A DNA stretch of 14,878 nucleotides from Candidatus Krumholzibacteriota bacterium (GCA_030630165.1 DAOVNN010000023.1:1-14878), one strand, 5' to 3'; counted from the stretch's first letter, positions 7,682 through 14,878 are shown. The notes: generated by a model not told the origin, from the letters alone. A program made the numbers and translations.

Positions 7682-7689
7682 AAGGAGAG
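7682..7689 (+). promoter_or_regulatory. Ribosome binding site deciding the start of the PorT-like barrel gene
   Basis: AAGGAGAG precedes the ATG at 7697 by seven bases, and a typical signal peptide follows that ATG directly. The same frame is open upstream to a TTG at 7574, inside the end of asnB. That longer version would bury the signal peptide and is rejected. The ATG at 7690 is in another frame. Confidence 0.75.
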
Positions 7690-7696
7690 ATGTATC

Positions 7697-8464
7697 ATGC
7701 GCAAGGGTACCATTTTACTTGTAATCACATGTATTTTTTCGGTAATGCTTTCAAATGCCGTTTACGCCGAACTTCGCTTCGAGCTGGGGGCAAAAGGCGG
7801 AGCAAACTGGGCCAAGTTGAGAGGCGACCCGGTATCGTTGTGGGTAAGCGGCGAAAACGGCCAGTTGGCCGGCGCTATCGGCGACAACAAGCTCGGTTTC
7901 ACTGGCAGCGCTTTTCTGACAGTATTTTTCAATGATTTCTTCGGTCTTCAGACTGAGCTGATGTATATACCGAAGGGTGGAAAAGGCACCGCGTCAGGGC
8001 ATATAATCCTGTACCCTGAGTACGACAATCCGAGGCCCGCTTTCTTTAACGGCGAAGTCTCCGCTTACCTTGACTACGTCGAGTTTCCCGTTCTAGCAGT
8101 ATTTGAGTTCGAAGCGACCGAGGGAGGTAAGGTCCGTCTTCGCGCGCTGGTCGGTCCGACATTCGCGTTCAATATACACGCAGAATCGAGGCTCGAGGGA
8201 ACCGCAGAGGTCACCCTGCAGGACACAAGTACTCGTTCAGAGCAGATCGACCAGAGGGAAGAGATAGGGGCGCGTGTCAAGAACTTCGAATTCGGGGTCA
8301 TGCTCGGCGGGGCGGTCTACTGGGATATCGGCAAGGTCGATCTGCTGATCGAATCGAGATGGGAGAGGGGTCTTACCACCCTGGATAACACGACTTTATA
8401 CCGTAATATCTATACAAGCAACCTGAGCCTGTTGTTCGGATTCAGTTATCCGTTCGGCGAATAA
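7697..8464 (+). CDS. PorT-like outer-membrane beta-barrel protein
   Basis: A 255-residue protein with a clear signal peptide (RKGTILLVITCIFSVMLSNAVYA, residues 2-24) and a barrel-like mature chain. Strand-like segments include LRFELGAKGGANWAKL, GFTGSAFLTVFFNDFFGLQTEL, YLDYVEFPVLAVFEF, VRLRALVGPTFAFNIH and FEFGVMLGGAVYWDIG, ending LSLLFGFSYPFGE. The opening G.KGG.N...L pattern, the full-length layout and the paired hydrophobic strands match the PorT/outer-membrane beta-barrel family (OMP_b-brl_2 type) common in Bacteroidetes and relatives. Such proteins sit in the outer membrane; in PorT's case they take part in type IX secretion, but most paralogues have no assigned role. The gene is a single unit, starting 97 bases after the asnB stop. 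Confidence 0.8.
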   Translation: MRKGTILLVITCIFSVMLSNAVYAELRFELGAKGGANWAKLRGDPVSLWVSGENGQLAGAIGDNKLGFTGSAFLTVFFNDFFGLQTELMYIPKGGKGTASGHIILYPEYDNPRPAFFNGEVSAYLDYVEFPVLAVFEFEATEGGKVRLRALVGPTFAFNIHAESRLEGTAEVTLQDTSTRSEQIDQREEIGARVKNFEFGVMLGGAVYWDIGKVDLLIESRWERGLTTLDNTTLYRNIYTSNLSLLFGFSYPFGE

Positions 8465-8482
8465 CGCTGCCAACGCTGACAG

Positions 8483-8765
8483 ATGCTTAAAATTTCAATG
8501 TTCCGCACGATTCCCGTATTACTTGCAGCCGCCATCGCGGTGCAGTGCACCTCTGTGGATGATACCTCCATCGAAAGAGGCGAGGTCGCTGTTGAGACCG
8601 CGGTGCGTTCCACTCTCGTTTTCGATCCAGTTCCGAGGAGACGAGGAGAGATGGCCGGTGAGCATCACATTCACAGGGCAGCCGTTCGAGGAGGGGAAGC
8701 TGCTCGCGTTCTCCAGGAAGTATCAGGAACGAACAGGTTTTCACCTTAAACACCCCCCGCTGTTC
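8483..8765 (+). pseudogene. Decayed remnant of a secreted amidase (amidase signature family), internally deleted and frameshifted
   Basis: Two parts lie in different frames. The first (from ATG 8483, or ATG 8498) reads MLKISMFRTIPVLLAAAIAV then QCTSVDDTS, which looks like a signal peptide. The second starts near 8655 in another frame and reads PVSITFTGQPFEEGKLLAF, followed by a helix and HPPLF at 8751-8765. That block closely resembles the extreme C-terminus of amidase signature enzymes, in which G-LPV-ITF-G-PF-E--LL is followed by a helix and a His/Arg-Pro-Pro. Between the parts only about 100 bases remain, so the catalytic Ser-Ser-Lys core (several hundred residues in an intact amidase) is gone. 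Just before 8655 a third frame reads RRDGR, suggesting a further one-base shift at the DG-(L)-PVS junction. The amidase assignment of the second block is by motif memory. An alternative is an unrelated small 88-residue protein (8483-8749). Confidence 0.5.
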
Positions 8766-8827
8766 AATAAGCAGGCACGGGCAGACCGGTCCGTGAGTTT
8801 TGAATCAGGGAAAGGAAGACAGGAAAG

Positions 8828-10894
8828 ATGAAGGGAATCATAACGGTGTTTTTACTCGCGTCGGTAATGATCTCCGGTTCCGCGCTTGCCAGGCCGGACT
8901 GGATGAAGGACTCGATATCAAATCTCGAGAAGGAGCTGACCGGAAAGTACGGCGCTGAGCAGAGTGCACGGCTGGTCAAGGGAATGGACCAGGTCGCCGG
9001 TTTCTGGCGCGAGGAAGACGGAGACGCTGAGGTCTTCGAGGAATTTGTGAGAGTCAACTTCGCCGGCGACGAAAAGACTCTCGACGACTTGTTCAACCGC
9101 TGGGAATTCCTGCTCGAGAGTATCTATGGCCATATGAATGAGATCAGAATGGCGATGGGAAGATACGCCGACCTCGATATCGGTCCGATGTACGCCATAG
9201 ACAGGGTGACAGCCTCATATTCCGCGTCGGCGCATATTGCCGATGACTTCTTCAGTAACAAGCTTGCCTTTACCGTTCTCCTCAATTTCCCCCTGACGAC
9301 TCTCGAGGAGAGGCTCACGGACGGGGAAGGCTGGACCAGGCGTCAGTGGGCAGATGTAAGGCTCGCCCAGTGGTTCTCGCGCAGGGTCCCGTCTTCGGTG
9401 AACCTCGAGCTGGCCAAGGCCTCGGCTGCTTCCGACCAGTATATCGCCGACTATAATATCTGGATGCATCACCTTCTCAACGACAAGGGTGAGCGTCTAT
9501 TTCCGCCGAAGATGAGGTTGCTCTCGCACTGGAACCTCAGGGACCAGATCAAGGCTGATTACGGCAACAGTGAAGGCGGCCTCGAGAGACAGAGAATGAT
9601 CCAGAAGGTGATGGAACGGATAGTCGACCAGACGATCCCGGAGATCGTTGTGAACAATCCGCACGTAGACTGGAACCCGTACAGCAACGAAGTCTGGCCT
9701 GCCGGGGTGAACGATTCAGACAGCGAGCCTCCCGCCGGCATGAAGGTCAGCGGCGACAGGGAACCTGATACCCGATACAGTATCTGGTTCAACACCTTCA
9801 AGGCCTCGACGCTGGTAGACAAGTATTCACCCACCGCACCTACGCTTATCGCGAGAAGATTCAACGAGGAACGAGAGATCCCCGAGGAGCAGGTCGAAAA
9901 TATGCTCGTGCAGGTCTGCTCGTCGCCACTGGTAAAGCAGATCTCCGAGATGGCAAAGAAGAAACTCGGACGCGACCTCGAACCATTCGATATCTGGTAC
10001 AACGGCTTCAGGTCGATGGGAAAATACAGTGAGCCCGAACTGGATAAAGTTGCCAGGGGAAAATACCCCACAGCCAAGGATTTCGAGAAGGATATAGAGC
10101 GGATGCTCGTCGCCCTCGATTTCCCCGCCGACAGGGCTGAATACCTGGCCGGCAAGATCCTCGTCGAACCGGCGCGCGGCTCGGGGCACGCTGCGGGTTC
10201 GGGCATGTGCTCCGCTCCGGCACGTCTGCGGACAAGGGTCGGCGAGGAGGGGATGGACTACAAGGGATTCAACATAGCCGTTCATGAGATGGGCCACAAT
10301 GTCGAGCAGGTACTCTCACTCTGCGACGTCGACTACTATGTGCTGCAGGGAGTTCCGAATGTCGCATTCACGGAGGCATTTGCCTTCGTATTCCAGGGGA
10401 ACGATATCATGCTCCTCGAGCTCGAGCAGGATAAGGGCGGAAGGGCCGAGGCGATGTCGACAATCAATGATTTCTGGATGACCGTGGAGATCGGCGCTGT
10501 ATCGCTGATCGACATGAAGGCCTGGCGCTGGATGTACGAGCATCCCGACGCCACACCGGCTGAGTTCAAGGCTGCCGTGATTTTGTTTTCGAAGGAGGTC
10601 TGGAACACATACTTCGCCGATATCTTCGGCAAGAAGGACGTCACGATCCTGGCCGTCTACTCGCATATGGTGCACTCGTTCCTCTACCTGCCCGATTACG
10701 CGATCGGCCACATGATCGCCTTCCAGGTGAAAGAGCAGATGCGTGAGGCTGGGAACATCGGCGTAGAGTTCGAGAGGATGGCCATCGCCGGTCGGATCGC
10801 TCCGGATCTCTGGATGAAAAACGCGACCGGCAAGCGGGTGAGCGCCGACGCACTGATAGAGGCGACGGAGAGGGCACTCAAGGAACTTGATTAG
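8828..10894 (+). CDS. Exported HEXXH zinc metallopeptidase, distantly M3-like
   Basis: A 688-residue protein with a signal peptide (KGIITVFLLASVMISGSALA, residues 2-21), so it probably acts in the periplasm or outside. It carries the zinc-binding motif HEMGH at 486-490 within NIAVHEMGHNVEQVLSLC. A Glu follows at 516 in VAFTEAFAF, 26 residues after the second His, a spacing that fits a gluzincin third ligand. HExGH followed by a VLS-like segment recalls family M3 (thimet oligopeptidase/PepF), HEFGHALHxLLS. The rest is mostly alpha-helical and Trp/Arg-rich with no other motif I recognise, as expected for M3-type enzymes that enclose a channel. Glu493 replaces the second His of the M3 signature. 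The start is supported by AGGAA-type purines at 8814-8826 and the signal peptide. The call is metallopeptidase with good confidence; M3-like with less. The natural substrate is unknown, probably peptides. Confidence 0.75.
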   Translation: MKGIITVFLLASVMISGSALARPDWMKDSISNLEKELTGKYGAEQSARLVKGMDQVAGFWREEDGDAEVFEEFVRVNFAGDEKTLDDLFNRWEFLLESIYGHMNEIRMAMGRYADLDIGPMYAIDRVTASYSASAHIADDFFSNKLAFTVLLNFPLTTLEERLTDGEGWTRRQWADVRLAQWFSRRVPSSVNLELAKASAASDQYIADYNIWMHHLLNDKGERLFPPKMRLLSHWNLRDQIKADYGNSEGGLERQRMIQKVMERIVDQTIPEIVVNNPHVDWNPYSNEVWPAGVNDSDSEPPAGMKVSGDREPDTRYSIWFNTFKASTLVDKYSPTAPTLIARRFNEEREIPEEQVENMLVQVCSSPLVKQISEMAKKKLGRDLEPFDIWYNGFRSMGKYSEPELDKVARGKYPTAKDFEKDIERMLVALDFPADRAEYLAGKILVEPARGSGHAAGSGMCSAPARLRTRVGEEGMDYKGFNIAVHEMGHNVEQVLSLCDVDYYVLQGVPNVAFTEAFAFVFQGNDIMLLELEQDKGGRAEAMSTINDFWMTVEIGAVSLIDMKAWRWMYEHPDATPAEFKAAVILFSKEVWNTYFADIFGKKDVTILAVYSHMVHSFLYLPDYAIGHMIAFQVKEQMREAGNIGVEFERMAIAGRIAPDLWMKNATGKRVSADALIEATERALKELD

Positions 10895-10960
10895 ACCAGG
10901 GCCATGTGCTACTTTACCATTCGTTTAGTGATTGAATGAGGTTTTACGAAGCGGGGTGCA

Positions 10961-11944
10961 ATGGGCAAGGACATTAAGAAGAGAGTGCTGCTGACCGGTT
11001 CGCTCGGTCAGATAGGATCCGAACTGGCATTCGCCCTTGCAGACAGGTACGGGGCGGAGAACATCGTTACGAGCGATGTGCGTGAGGACAGTCACGGGAT
11101 ACTCGAGGGCGCGGGAACGTTTACCGAACTCGACGTGCTGGTCAAGACGGACTTCGACTCGATAGTCAGGGATAACGGGATCGACACGATATATCACCTG
11201 GCCGCTCTTCTCTCGGCTGTCGCCGAGGAGAAGCCGCAGATGGCCTGGGAGATCAACATGGAAGGGCTCGTCAACGCCCTCGAGGTGTCGAAGGAGAACG
11301 GCTGCAGCCTCTTCGTTCCAAGCTCCATCGGCGCGTTCGGACCGGATACCCCGCTTGACAATACGCCTCAGGATACTATCATGCGACCCCACTCGATGTA
11401 CGGCGTGACGAAGGTCTCGGGCGAGCTTCTATGCGACTACTACCATATGAGGTTCGGTGTCGATACACGCGGCGTAAGGTTCCCGGGCATCATCTCGAGC
11501 AAGACACTCCCGGGCGGAGGGACCACCGACTACGCGGTCGAGATCTACTATCACGCCATCCTCTACGGGAGCTACACCTGCTGCCTGAAGGCGGGCACTT
11601 CGCTCGACATGATGTACATGCCCGATGCCATCAAGGCGTCGATCGATATCATGGAAGCCGACGCCGCCAGCTTGAAGCACCGAAACGCCTTCAATGTGAC
11701 GGCGATGCACTTTGATCCCGAGGTTATCGCGGCAGAGATCAGGAAACATATTCCCGAATTCACCATGGATTACGAGATAGACACCGTACGTCAGGCGATC
11801 GCCGAGTCATGGCCGAATTACATGGATGATTCGGCTGCCAGGAAGGAATGGGGCTGGCTGCCTGAATACGACCTGCCCCGCATGACTGTGGATATGCTCA
11901 AAGAACTGGGAGAAAGGTACGGCAGGGGAGAGCTCGAACTTTAG
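10961..11944 (+). CDS. tdh: L-threonine 3-dehydrogenase, SDR (epimerase-like) type
   Basis: Oxidises L-threonine to 2-amino-3-oxobutyrate with NAD+ in the cytosol, the first step of threonine breakdown to glycine. The 327 residues fit the short-chain dehydrogenase type, not the zinc-dependent E. coli type. The Rossmann motif TGSLGQIG (12-19) is followed by a second strand ending in Asp (IVTSDVRED), as expected for NAD preference. Further motifs are YHLAALLSAVAEEKP, VPSSIGAFGP with the catalytic Ser/Thr region, and the active-site YxxxK at Y147 and K151 in SMYGVTK. PGIISSKTLPGGGTTDYAVE and DMMYMPDAI are highly characteristic of this subfamily. kbl follows 29 bases downstream on the same strand and supplies the next step, which makes the assignment firm. 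The ribosome site is weak (GGGG at 10953-10956). About 66 bases separate it from the peptidase gene, so it may start its own transcript. Confidence 0.94.
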   Translation: MGKDIKKRVLLTGSLGQIGSELAFALADRYGAENIVTSDVREDSHGILEGAGTFTELDVLVKTDFDSIVRDNGIDTIYHLAALLSAVAEEKPQMAWEINMEGLVNALEVSKENGCSLFVPSSIGAFGPDTPLDNTPQDTIMRPHSMYGVTKVSGELLCDYYHMRFGVDTRGVRFPGIISSKTLPGGGTTDYAVEIYYHAILYGSYTCCLKAGTSLDMMYMPDAIKASIDIMEADAASLKHRNAFNVTAMHFDPEVIAAEIRKHIPEFTMDYEIDTVRQAIAESWPNYMDDSAARKEWGWLPEYDLPRMTVDMLKELGERYGRGELEL

Positions 11945-11973
11945 AGCCGAAAAGGAAAGGCGGGGAGAGAAAG

Positions 11974-13167
11974 ATGTACAGTATCAAGGAAGAGCTCCAG
12001 GCGACCCTCAAAGAGATAAGGGAAGCCGGGCTGTACAAGGAAGAGCGGATCATCGTTACCGAGCAGAGGGCCGATATAAAGGTCAGCACGGGTGAAGAGG
12101 TCCTCAACTTCTGCGCGAACAATTATCTCGGACTCGCGAACAATCCCGACATAATCGAGGCTGCCAAAGCATCGATGGATACGCATGGGTTCGGCATGTC
12201 TTCTGTCCGATTCATCTGCGGTACGCAGGATATCCACAAGACACTGGAGAGCAAGATCGCAGAGTTCTTTCAGACCGATGACGCGATACTGTACGCGGCA
12301 TGCTTTGACGCAAACGGCGGACTTTTCGAAGTCCTCCTCTCGGCCGATGACGCGATAATAAGCGACGCGCTGAACCACGCATCGATCATCGACGGAGTGA
12401 GGCTCTGCAAGGCGAAGAGGTATCGATACAAGAACAACGACATGGAAGATCTTCGCGCCCAGCTCGAAGCAGCAAAGGCCGACGGCGCCGGACGGATCAT
12501 GATCGCGACCGACGGGGTCTTCTCGATGGACGGGATAATCGCCCAGATAGACAAGATATGCGATCTCGCCGACGAGTATGGAGCACTCGTGATGGTGGAC
12601 GACTGCCATGCTTCGGGATTCTTCGGCCCTACGGGAAGGGGAAGCGTCGAGTATTGCGGGGCTCTCGGCAGGGTAGATGTGATCACATCTACCCTGGGCA
12701 AGGCGATGGGCGGCGCCTCCGGCGGTTTCACGACCGGAAGGAAAGAGATCATCGAACTGCTCAGGCAGCGTTCGAGGCCATATCTCTTCTCGAACACACT
12801 TGCGCCTTCGCTCGCCGCCGCGGCGATTAAGACGTTCGACATGTTATCGAAGCCCAGTCCGATGCTCAAGACACTCGTCGAGAACACGAAATACTTCAGA
12901 GAGAAGATGACAGAGGCGGGATTCGATATAGCCCCCGGAACCCACCCGATCGTACCGGTGATGCTGGGAGACGCCAAACTGTCGCAGGAAATGGCAAACA
13001 AACTCCTCGGAGAGGGCATATACGTAATCGGTTTCTTCTTCCCAGTCGTGCCGAAGGGTAAGGCCAGGATCAGGGTCCAGATATCAGCTGCGCATTCGCG
13101 CGAACATCTGGATAAGGCCATAAATGCGTTTACTAAAGTTGGAAAAGAACTTGGAGTGATTACTTAA
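11974..13167 (+). CDS. kbl: Glycine C-acetyltransferase (2-amino-3-ketobutyrate CoA ligase)
   Basis: Splits the unstable 2-amino-3-oxobutyrate made by Tdh with CoA to give glycine and acetyl-CoA, using pyridoxal phosphate. At 397 residues it has the same length class as E. coli Kbl and belongs to the alpha-oxoamine synthase family (with ALAS, BioF, SPT). Motifs: NFCANNYLGLANNP near the N-terminus, GFGMSSVRFICGTQDIHKTLE, the cofactor-ring site DDCHASGFFGPTGRGS, and the Schiff-base lysine K243 in TLGKAMGGASGG. The C-terminal domain carries GTHPIVPVMLGDA and RIRVQISAAHS. These motifs separate Kbl from BioF and ALAS. GGGGAG at 11962-11967 lies six bases before the ATG. It is in an operon-like row after tdh and before hppA. 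A perfect palindrome lies within codons 232-241 (separate entry). Confidence 0.95.
   Translation: MYSIKEELQATLKEIREAGLYKEERIIVTEQRADIKVSTGEEVLNFCANNYLGLANNPDIIEAAKASMDTHGFGMSSVRFICGTQDIHKTLESKIAEFFQTDDAILYAACFDANGGLFEVLLSADDAIISDALNHASIIDGVRLCKAKRYRYKNNDMEDLRAQLEAAKADGAGRIMIATDGVFSMDGIIAQIDKICDLADEYGALVMVDDCHASGFFGPTGRGSVEYCGALGRVDVITSTLGKAMGGASGGFTTGRKEIIELLRQRSRPYLFSNTLAPSLAAAAIKTFDMLSKPSPMLKTLVENTKYFREKMTEAGFDIAPGTHPIVPVMLGDAKLSQEMANKLLGEGIYVIGFFFPVVPKGKARIRVQISAAHSREHLDKAINAFTKVGKELGVIT
12669..12696. repeat. Perfect 28-bp palindrome inside kbl
   Basis: The left half CAGGGTAGATGTGA is followed at once by its exact reverse complement, with the centre between 12682 and 12683. It falls in the codons for Arg233 to Leu241, just ahead of the PLP-binding Lys243. 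As a result the antisense strand also reads RVDVITSTL in one frame. The palindrome has no spacer, so as RNA it would need to open about four central bases to fold, leaving roughly a 12-bp stem. The encoded residues are normal for Kbl, so this is not obviously an assembly fold-back. No function is known. Confidence 0.9.
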
Positions 13168-13178
13168 AGTACTTTATC

Positions 13179-13184
13179 AGGAGG
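13179..13184 (+). promoter_or_regulatory. Ribosome binding site of hppA
   Basis: AGGAGG lies five bases before the ATG at 13190, in the 22-base gap after the kbl stop codon. It fixes the start of the pyrophosphatase gene and, with the short gap, supports co-transcription with tdh and kbl. Confidence 0.8.
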
Positions 13185-13189
13185 TTCCG

Positions 13190-14878
13190 ATGTCCCCAGA
13201 GGTTCTGGCACTCGTGACGAGATTCATCCCGTGGCTCGGTGTTGCGGGGCTTATTTTCTCGGTCGGCGCGTATTTCAATATGAAACGTTATCCCGCCGGG
13301 GACGAACTGATGCAGAAGATAGCCGACAAGATACATGCCGGGGCTTTTGTATTCCTCAAAAGGGAATATCAGATCATCTTTATCTTCATCCTGGTCGTAT
13401 TTGCGGCCCTGACATTCACGCCGGGGCTGGGTATACAGACCGCGATCGCCTTCCTGACAGGCGCGCTCTGCTCGATGGGAGCAGGCGTACTCGGGATGGA
13501 AGCGGCGACCAGGGCAGCGGTAAGGGCGACGCAGGGCGCCAAGGACGGAGGGATAGGCAGGGCGCTGACTATTGCGTTCGGTGGCGGTTCGGTCATGGGA
13601 GTGGCTGTTGCCGCTCTCGGCGTGGCAGGTCTGGGATTCTATTTCCTCTTCACCAGGGACCCGAGGATCATCAACGGTTTTGCTATGGGCGCCAGCATGA
13701 TCGCCCTTTTCGCCAGGATCGGCGGGGGTGTATTCACAAAGAGCGCCGATGTCGGCGCCGACCTCGTGGGCAAGATCGAGGCGGGGATCCCCGAGGACGA
13801 TCCGAGGAATCCCGGTGTGATCGCGGACAACGTCGGCGACAATGTCGGTGATACAGCCGGGATGGGCGCAGATCTCTTCGAGAGTTATGTCGGCAGTGTT
13901 GTAGCTACGATGGCGCTCGGAGCGACATTTCTCGCTGGGGAGATCGTAGGCAGGATGACACTTCCTCTTGTGTTGATAGCAATCGGCCTCGTGGCGTCAA
14001 TCATCGGCATACTTTCTCTGTCTGGTTTGAAGAAAACGGGACCGCAGAACGCGCTGCGTTACAGCTTCTATATATCCGTGGTGCTGTTCATCGTCGGCGC
14101 GTGGTTCGCCACGAGGATAGTCCTTCAGGGAGTGATCGATCCTTTCTGGGCAATCCTCGCCGGAATCGTAGCCGGCGTACTGATCGGAGCAGAGAGCGAG
14201 TACTTCACTTCCGGGCCTCCGGTAAGAAAAGTCGCCGAGGCAAGTGAGACCGGACCGGCGACAAATATCATAACGGGGATGGCAATCGGTTATGAGAGTG
14301 TGATCCTTCCCGTGATAACACTCGCCGGAGCGATGTATATCGCCTACACATACGGAGGCGGCCTGTATGGTATCGCCATCTCCGCAGTCGGAATGCTTTC
14401 CACGATCGGCATTGTGATGTCGACCGATTCGTACGGTCCGATCGCCGACAACGCGGGCGGTATCGCCGAGATGTCGGGAGCCGGCCCGGAGATAAGAAAG
14501 ATCACCGATAAACTCGATTCGATCGGAAACACAACTGCCGCCGTAGGCAAGGGCTTCGCGATCGGTTCAGCCGCGCTTACGGCACTGGCCCTCTTCAGCG
14601 CTTACCAGAAGACGGTCGGTATCGAGAGCATAAACCTCATGAACATCAAGACGGTGATCGGGCTCCTGCTCGGATCGATGATGCCGTTTGTCATCGCATC
14701 GATGACGATGAAGGGAGTCGGCAGGGCCGCAAACAAGATGGTGATCGAGATCAGGCGGCAGTTCCGCGAGATCAAGGGGTTGATGGAAGGCACAGCCGAA
14801 CCGGACACCGACACATGTATTGATATAGTCACCAGGTCGGCGCTGCGGGAGATGGTCATTCCCGGATGCATCGGCGTA
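13190..14878 (+). CDS. hppA: Membrane-bound ion-pumping pyrophosphatase, K+-dependent type (3' truncated by window end)
   Basis: Hydrolyses pyrophosphate at the inner membrane and uses the energy to pump Na+ and/or H+ out. The frame is open for 563 codons to the window edge; complete proteins are usually about 650-750 residues with some 16 membrane helices, so the C-terminal part is missing. Several hydrophobic helices are evident, the first at about 9-28. The substrate and Mg2+ site is intact: GGVFTKSADVGADLVGKIE (D187, D191) and DDPRNPGVIADNVGDNVGD (D213, D217, D221). The later loop STDSYGPIADNAGGIAEMSG is also present. Potassium dependence is indicated by GNTTAAVGKG (446-455), where Ala450 and Gly453 replace the Lys and Thr of K+-independent enzymes. 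The helix-6 Glu is in GADLFESYVGS (E231), the position described for Na+-pumping forms; H+-only enzymes carry it one turn later (GSYAES). Na+ transport is thus likely but inferred. It is close-packed behind kbl. Confidence 0.95.
   Translation, partial: MSPEVLALVTRFIPWLGVAGLIFSVGAYFNMKRYPAGDELMQKIADKIHAGAFVFLKREYQIIFIFILVVFAALTFTPGLGIQTAIAFLTGALCSMGAGVLGMEAATRAAVRATQGAKDGGIGRALTIAFGGGSVMGVAVAALGVAGLGFYFLFTRDPRIINGFAMGASMIALFARIGGGVFTKSADVGADLVGKIEAGIPEDDPRNPGVIADNVGDNVGDTAGMGADLFESYVGSVVATMALGATFLAGEIVGRMTLPLVLIAIGLVASIIGILSLSGLKKTGPQNALRYSFYISVVLFIVGAWFATRIVLQGVIDPFWAILAGIVAGVLIGAESEYFTSGPPVRKVAEASETGPATNIITGMAIGYESVILPVITLAGAMYIAYTYGGGLYGIAISAVGMLSTIGIVMSTDSYGPIADNAGGIAEMSGAGPEIRKITDKLDSIGNTTAAVGKGFAIGSAALTALALFSAYQKTVGIESINLMNIKTVIGLLLGSMMPFVIASMTMKGVGRAANKMVIEIRRQFREIKGLMEGTAEPDTDTCIDIVTRSALREMVIPGCIGV

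Noticed and set aside
8465..8482. Short direct repeat AACGCTG-N2-AACGCTG after the PorT-like gene
   Set aside because: It is only 7 bases long, present twice, with no mobile gene or second boundary. It is too short to call an attachment or insertion site.
12270..13121. 283-codon open frame on the minus strand opposite kbl
   Set aside because: This is a shadow of kbl. Its RVDVITSTL segment only mirrors the sense peptide because of the palindrome.
13743..13758. Inverted repeat GCGCCGA/TCGGCGC in hppA
   Set aside because: It falls in the invariant Ala-Asp-Val-Gly-Ala substrate motif of a GC-rich gene, so codon constraint explains it.
13231..13851. 206-codon plus-strand open frame inside the pyrophosphatase
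   Set aside because: It is out of frame with hppA, whose catalytic motifs are unmistakable. The alternative peptide is Arg/Gly-rich noise.

Overview
The window is a bacterial chromosome segment of moderately high GC that carries no rRNA, tRNA, CRISPR array, insertion sequence or phage gene. Several features suggest a member of the Fibrobacteres-Chlorobi-Bacteroidetes (FCB) assemblage or a related uncultured phylum (Krumholzibacteriota, Eisenbacteria or similar). They are a secreted enzyme ending in a NYPNPFNP-type sorting domain, small PorT-like outer-membrane barrels, many predicted signal peptides, and an SDR-type threonine dehydrogenase. The phylum is an inference; only the Gram-negative, outer-membrane lifestyle is well supported.

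Layout, left to right. (1) 3-656: C-terminal part of a B12-binding-type radical SAM enzyme, cut by the window edge. (2) 827-2341: a secreted protein resembling the Vps62/DUF946 family, interrupted once by an in-frame TGA at 1430-1432. (3) 2479-4968: a secreted, multidomain GH13 alpha-glucan enzyme with a complete catalytic triad and a C-terminal sorting domain, preceded by a hairpin-rich leader. (4) 5032-5526, the only minus-strand gene: a small outer-membrane barrel protein, convergent with the GH13 gene and divergent from asnB. (5) 5737-7599: glutamine-dependent asparagine synthetase. (6) 7697-8464: a PorT-like barrel protein. (7) 8483-8765: a decayed remnant that I read as an internally deleted secreted amidase. 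(8) 8828-10894: a large exported HEXXH zinc metallopeptidase distantly like family M3. (9) 10961-13167: tdh and kbl, the two-step threonine-to-glycine pathway, followed 22 bases after the kbl stop by hppA, a membrane pyrophosphatase cut by the window end.

How the genes fit together. The left two thirds are mostly single genes for exported proteins: polysaccharide breakdown, proteolysis and outer-membrane barrels. The right third is a compact tdh-kbl-hppA cluster. Tdh plus Kbl turn threonine, CoA and NAD+ into glycine and acetyl-CoA. HppA uses pyrophosphate, a by-product of biosynthesis that includes the asparagine synthetase reaction, to pump cations. A plausible but unproven reading is an organism that degrades external protein and glucan, catabolises amino acids and saves energy through pyrophosphate. 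The most unusual sequence features are the lone in-frame TGA, the amidase relic, a perfect 28-bp palindrome inside kbl, and the compound hairpin upstream of the GH13 gene. I did not find a clear, wholly new multigene system.
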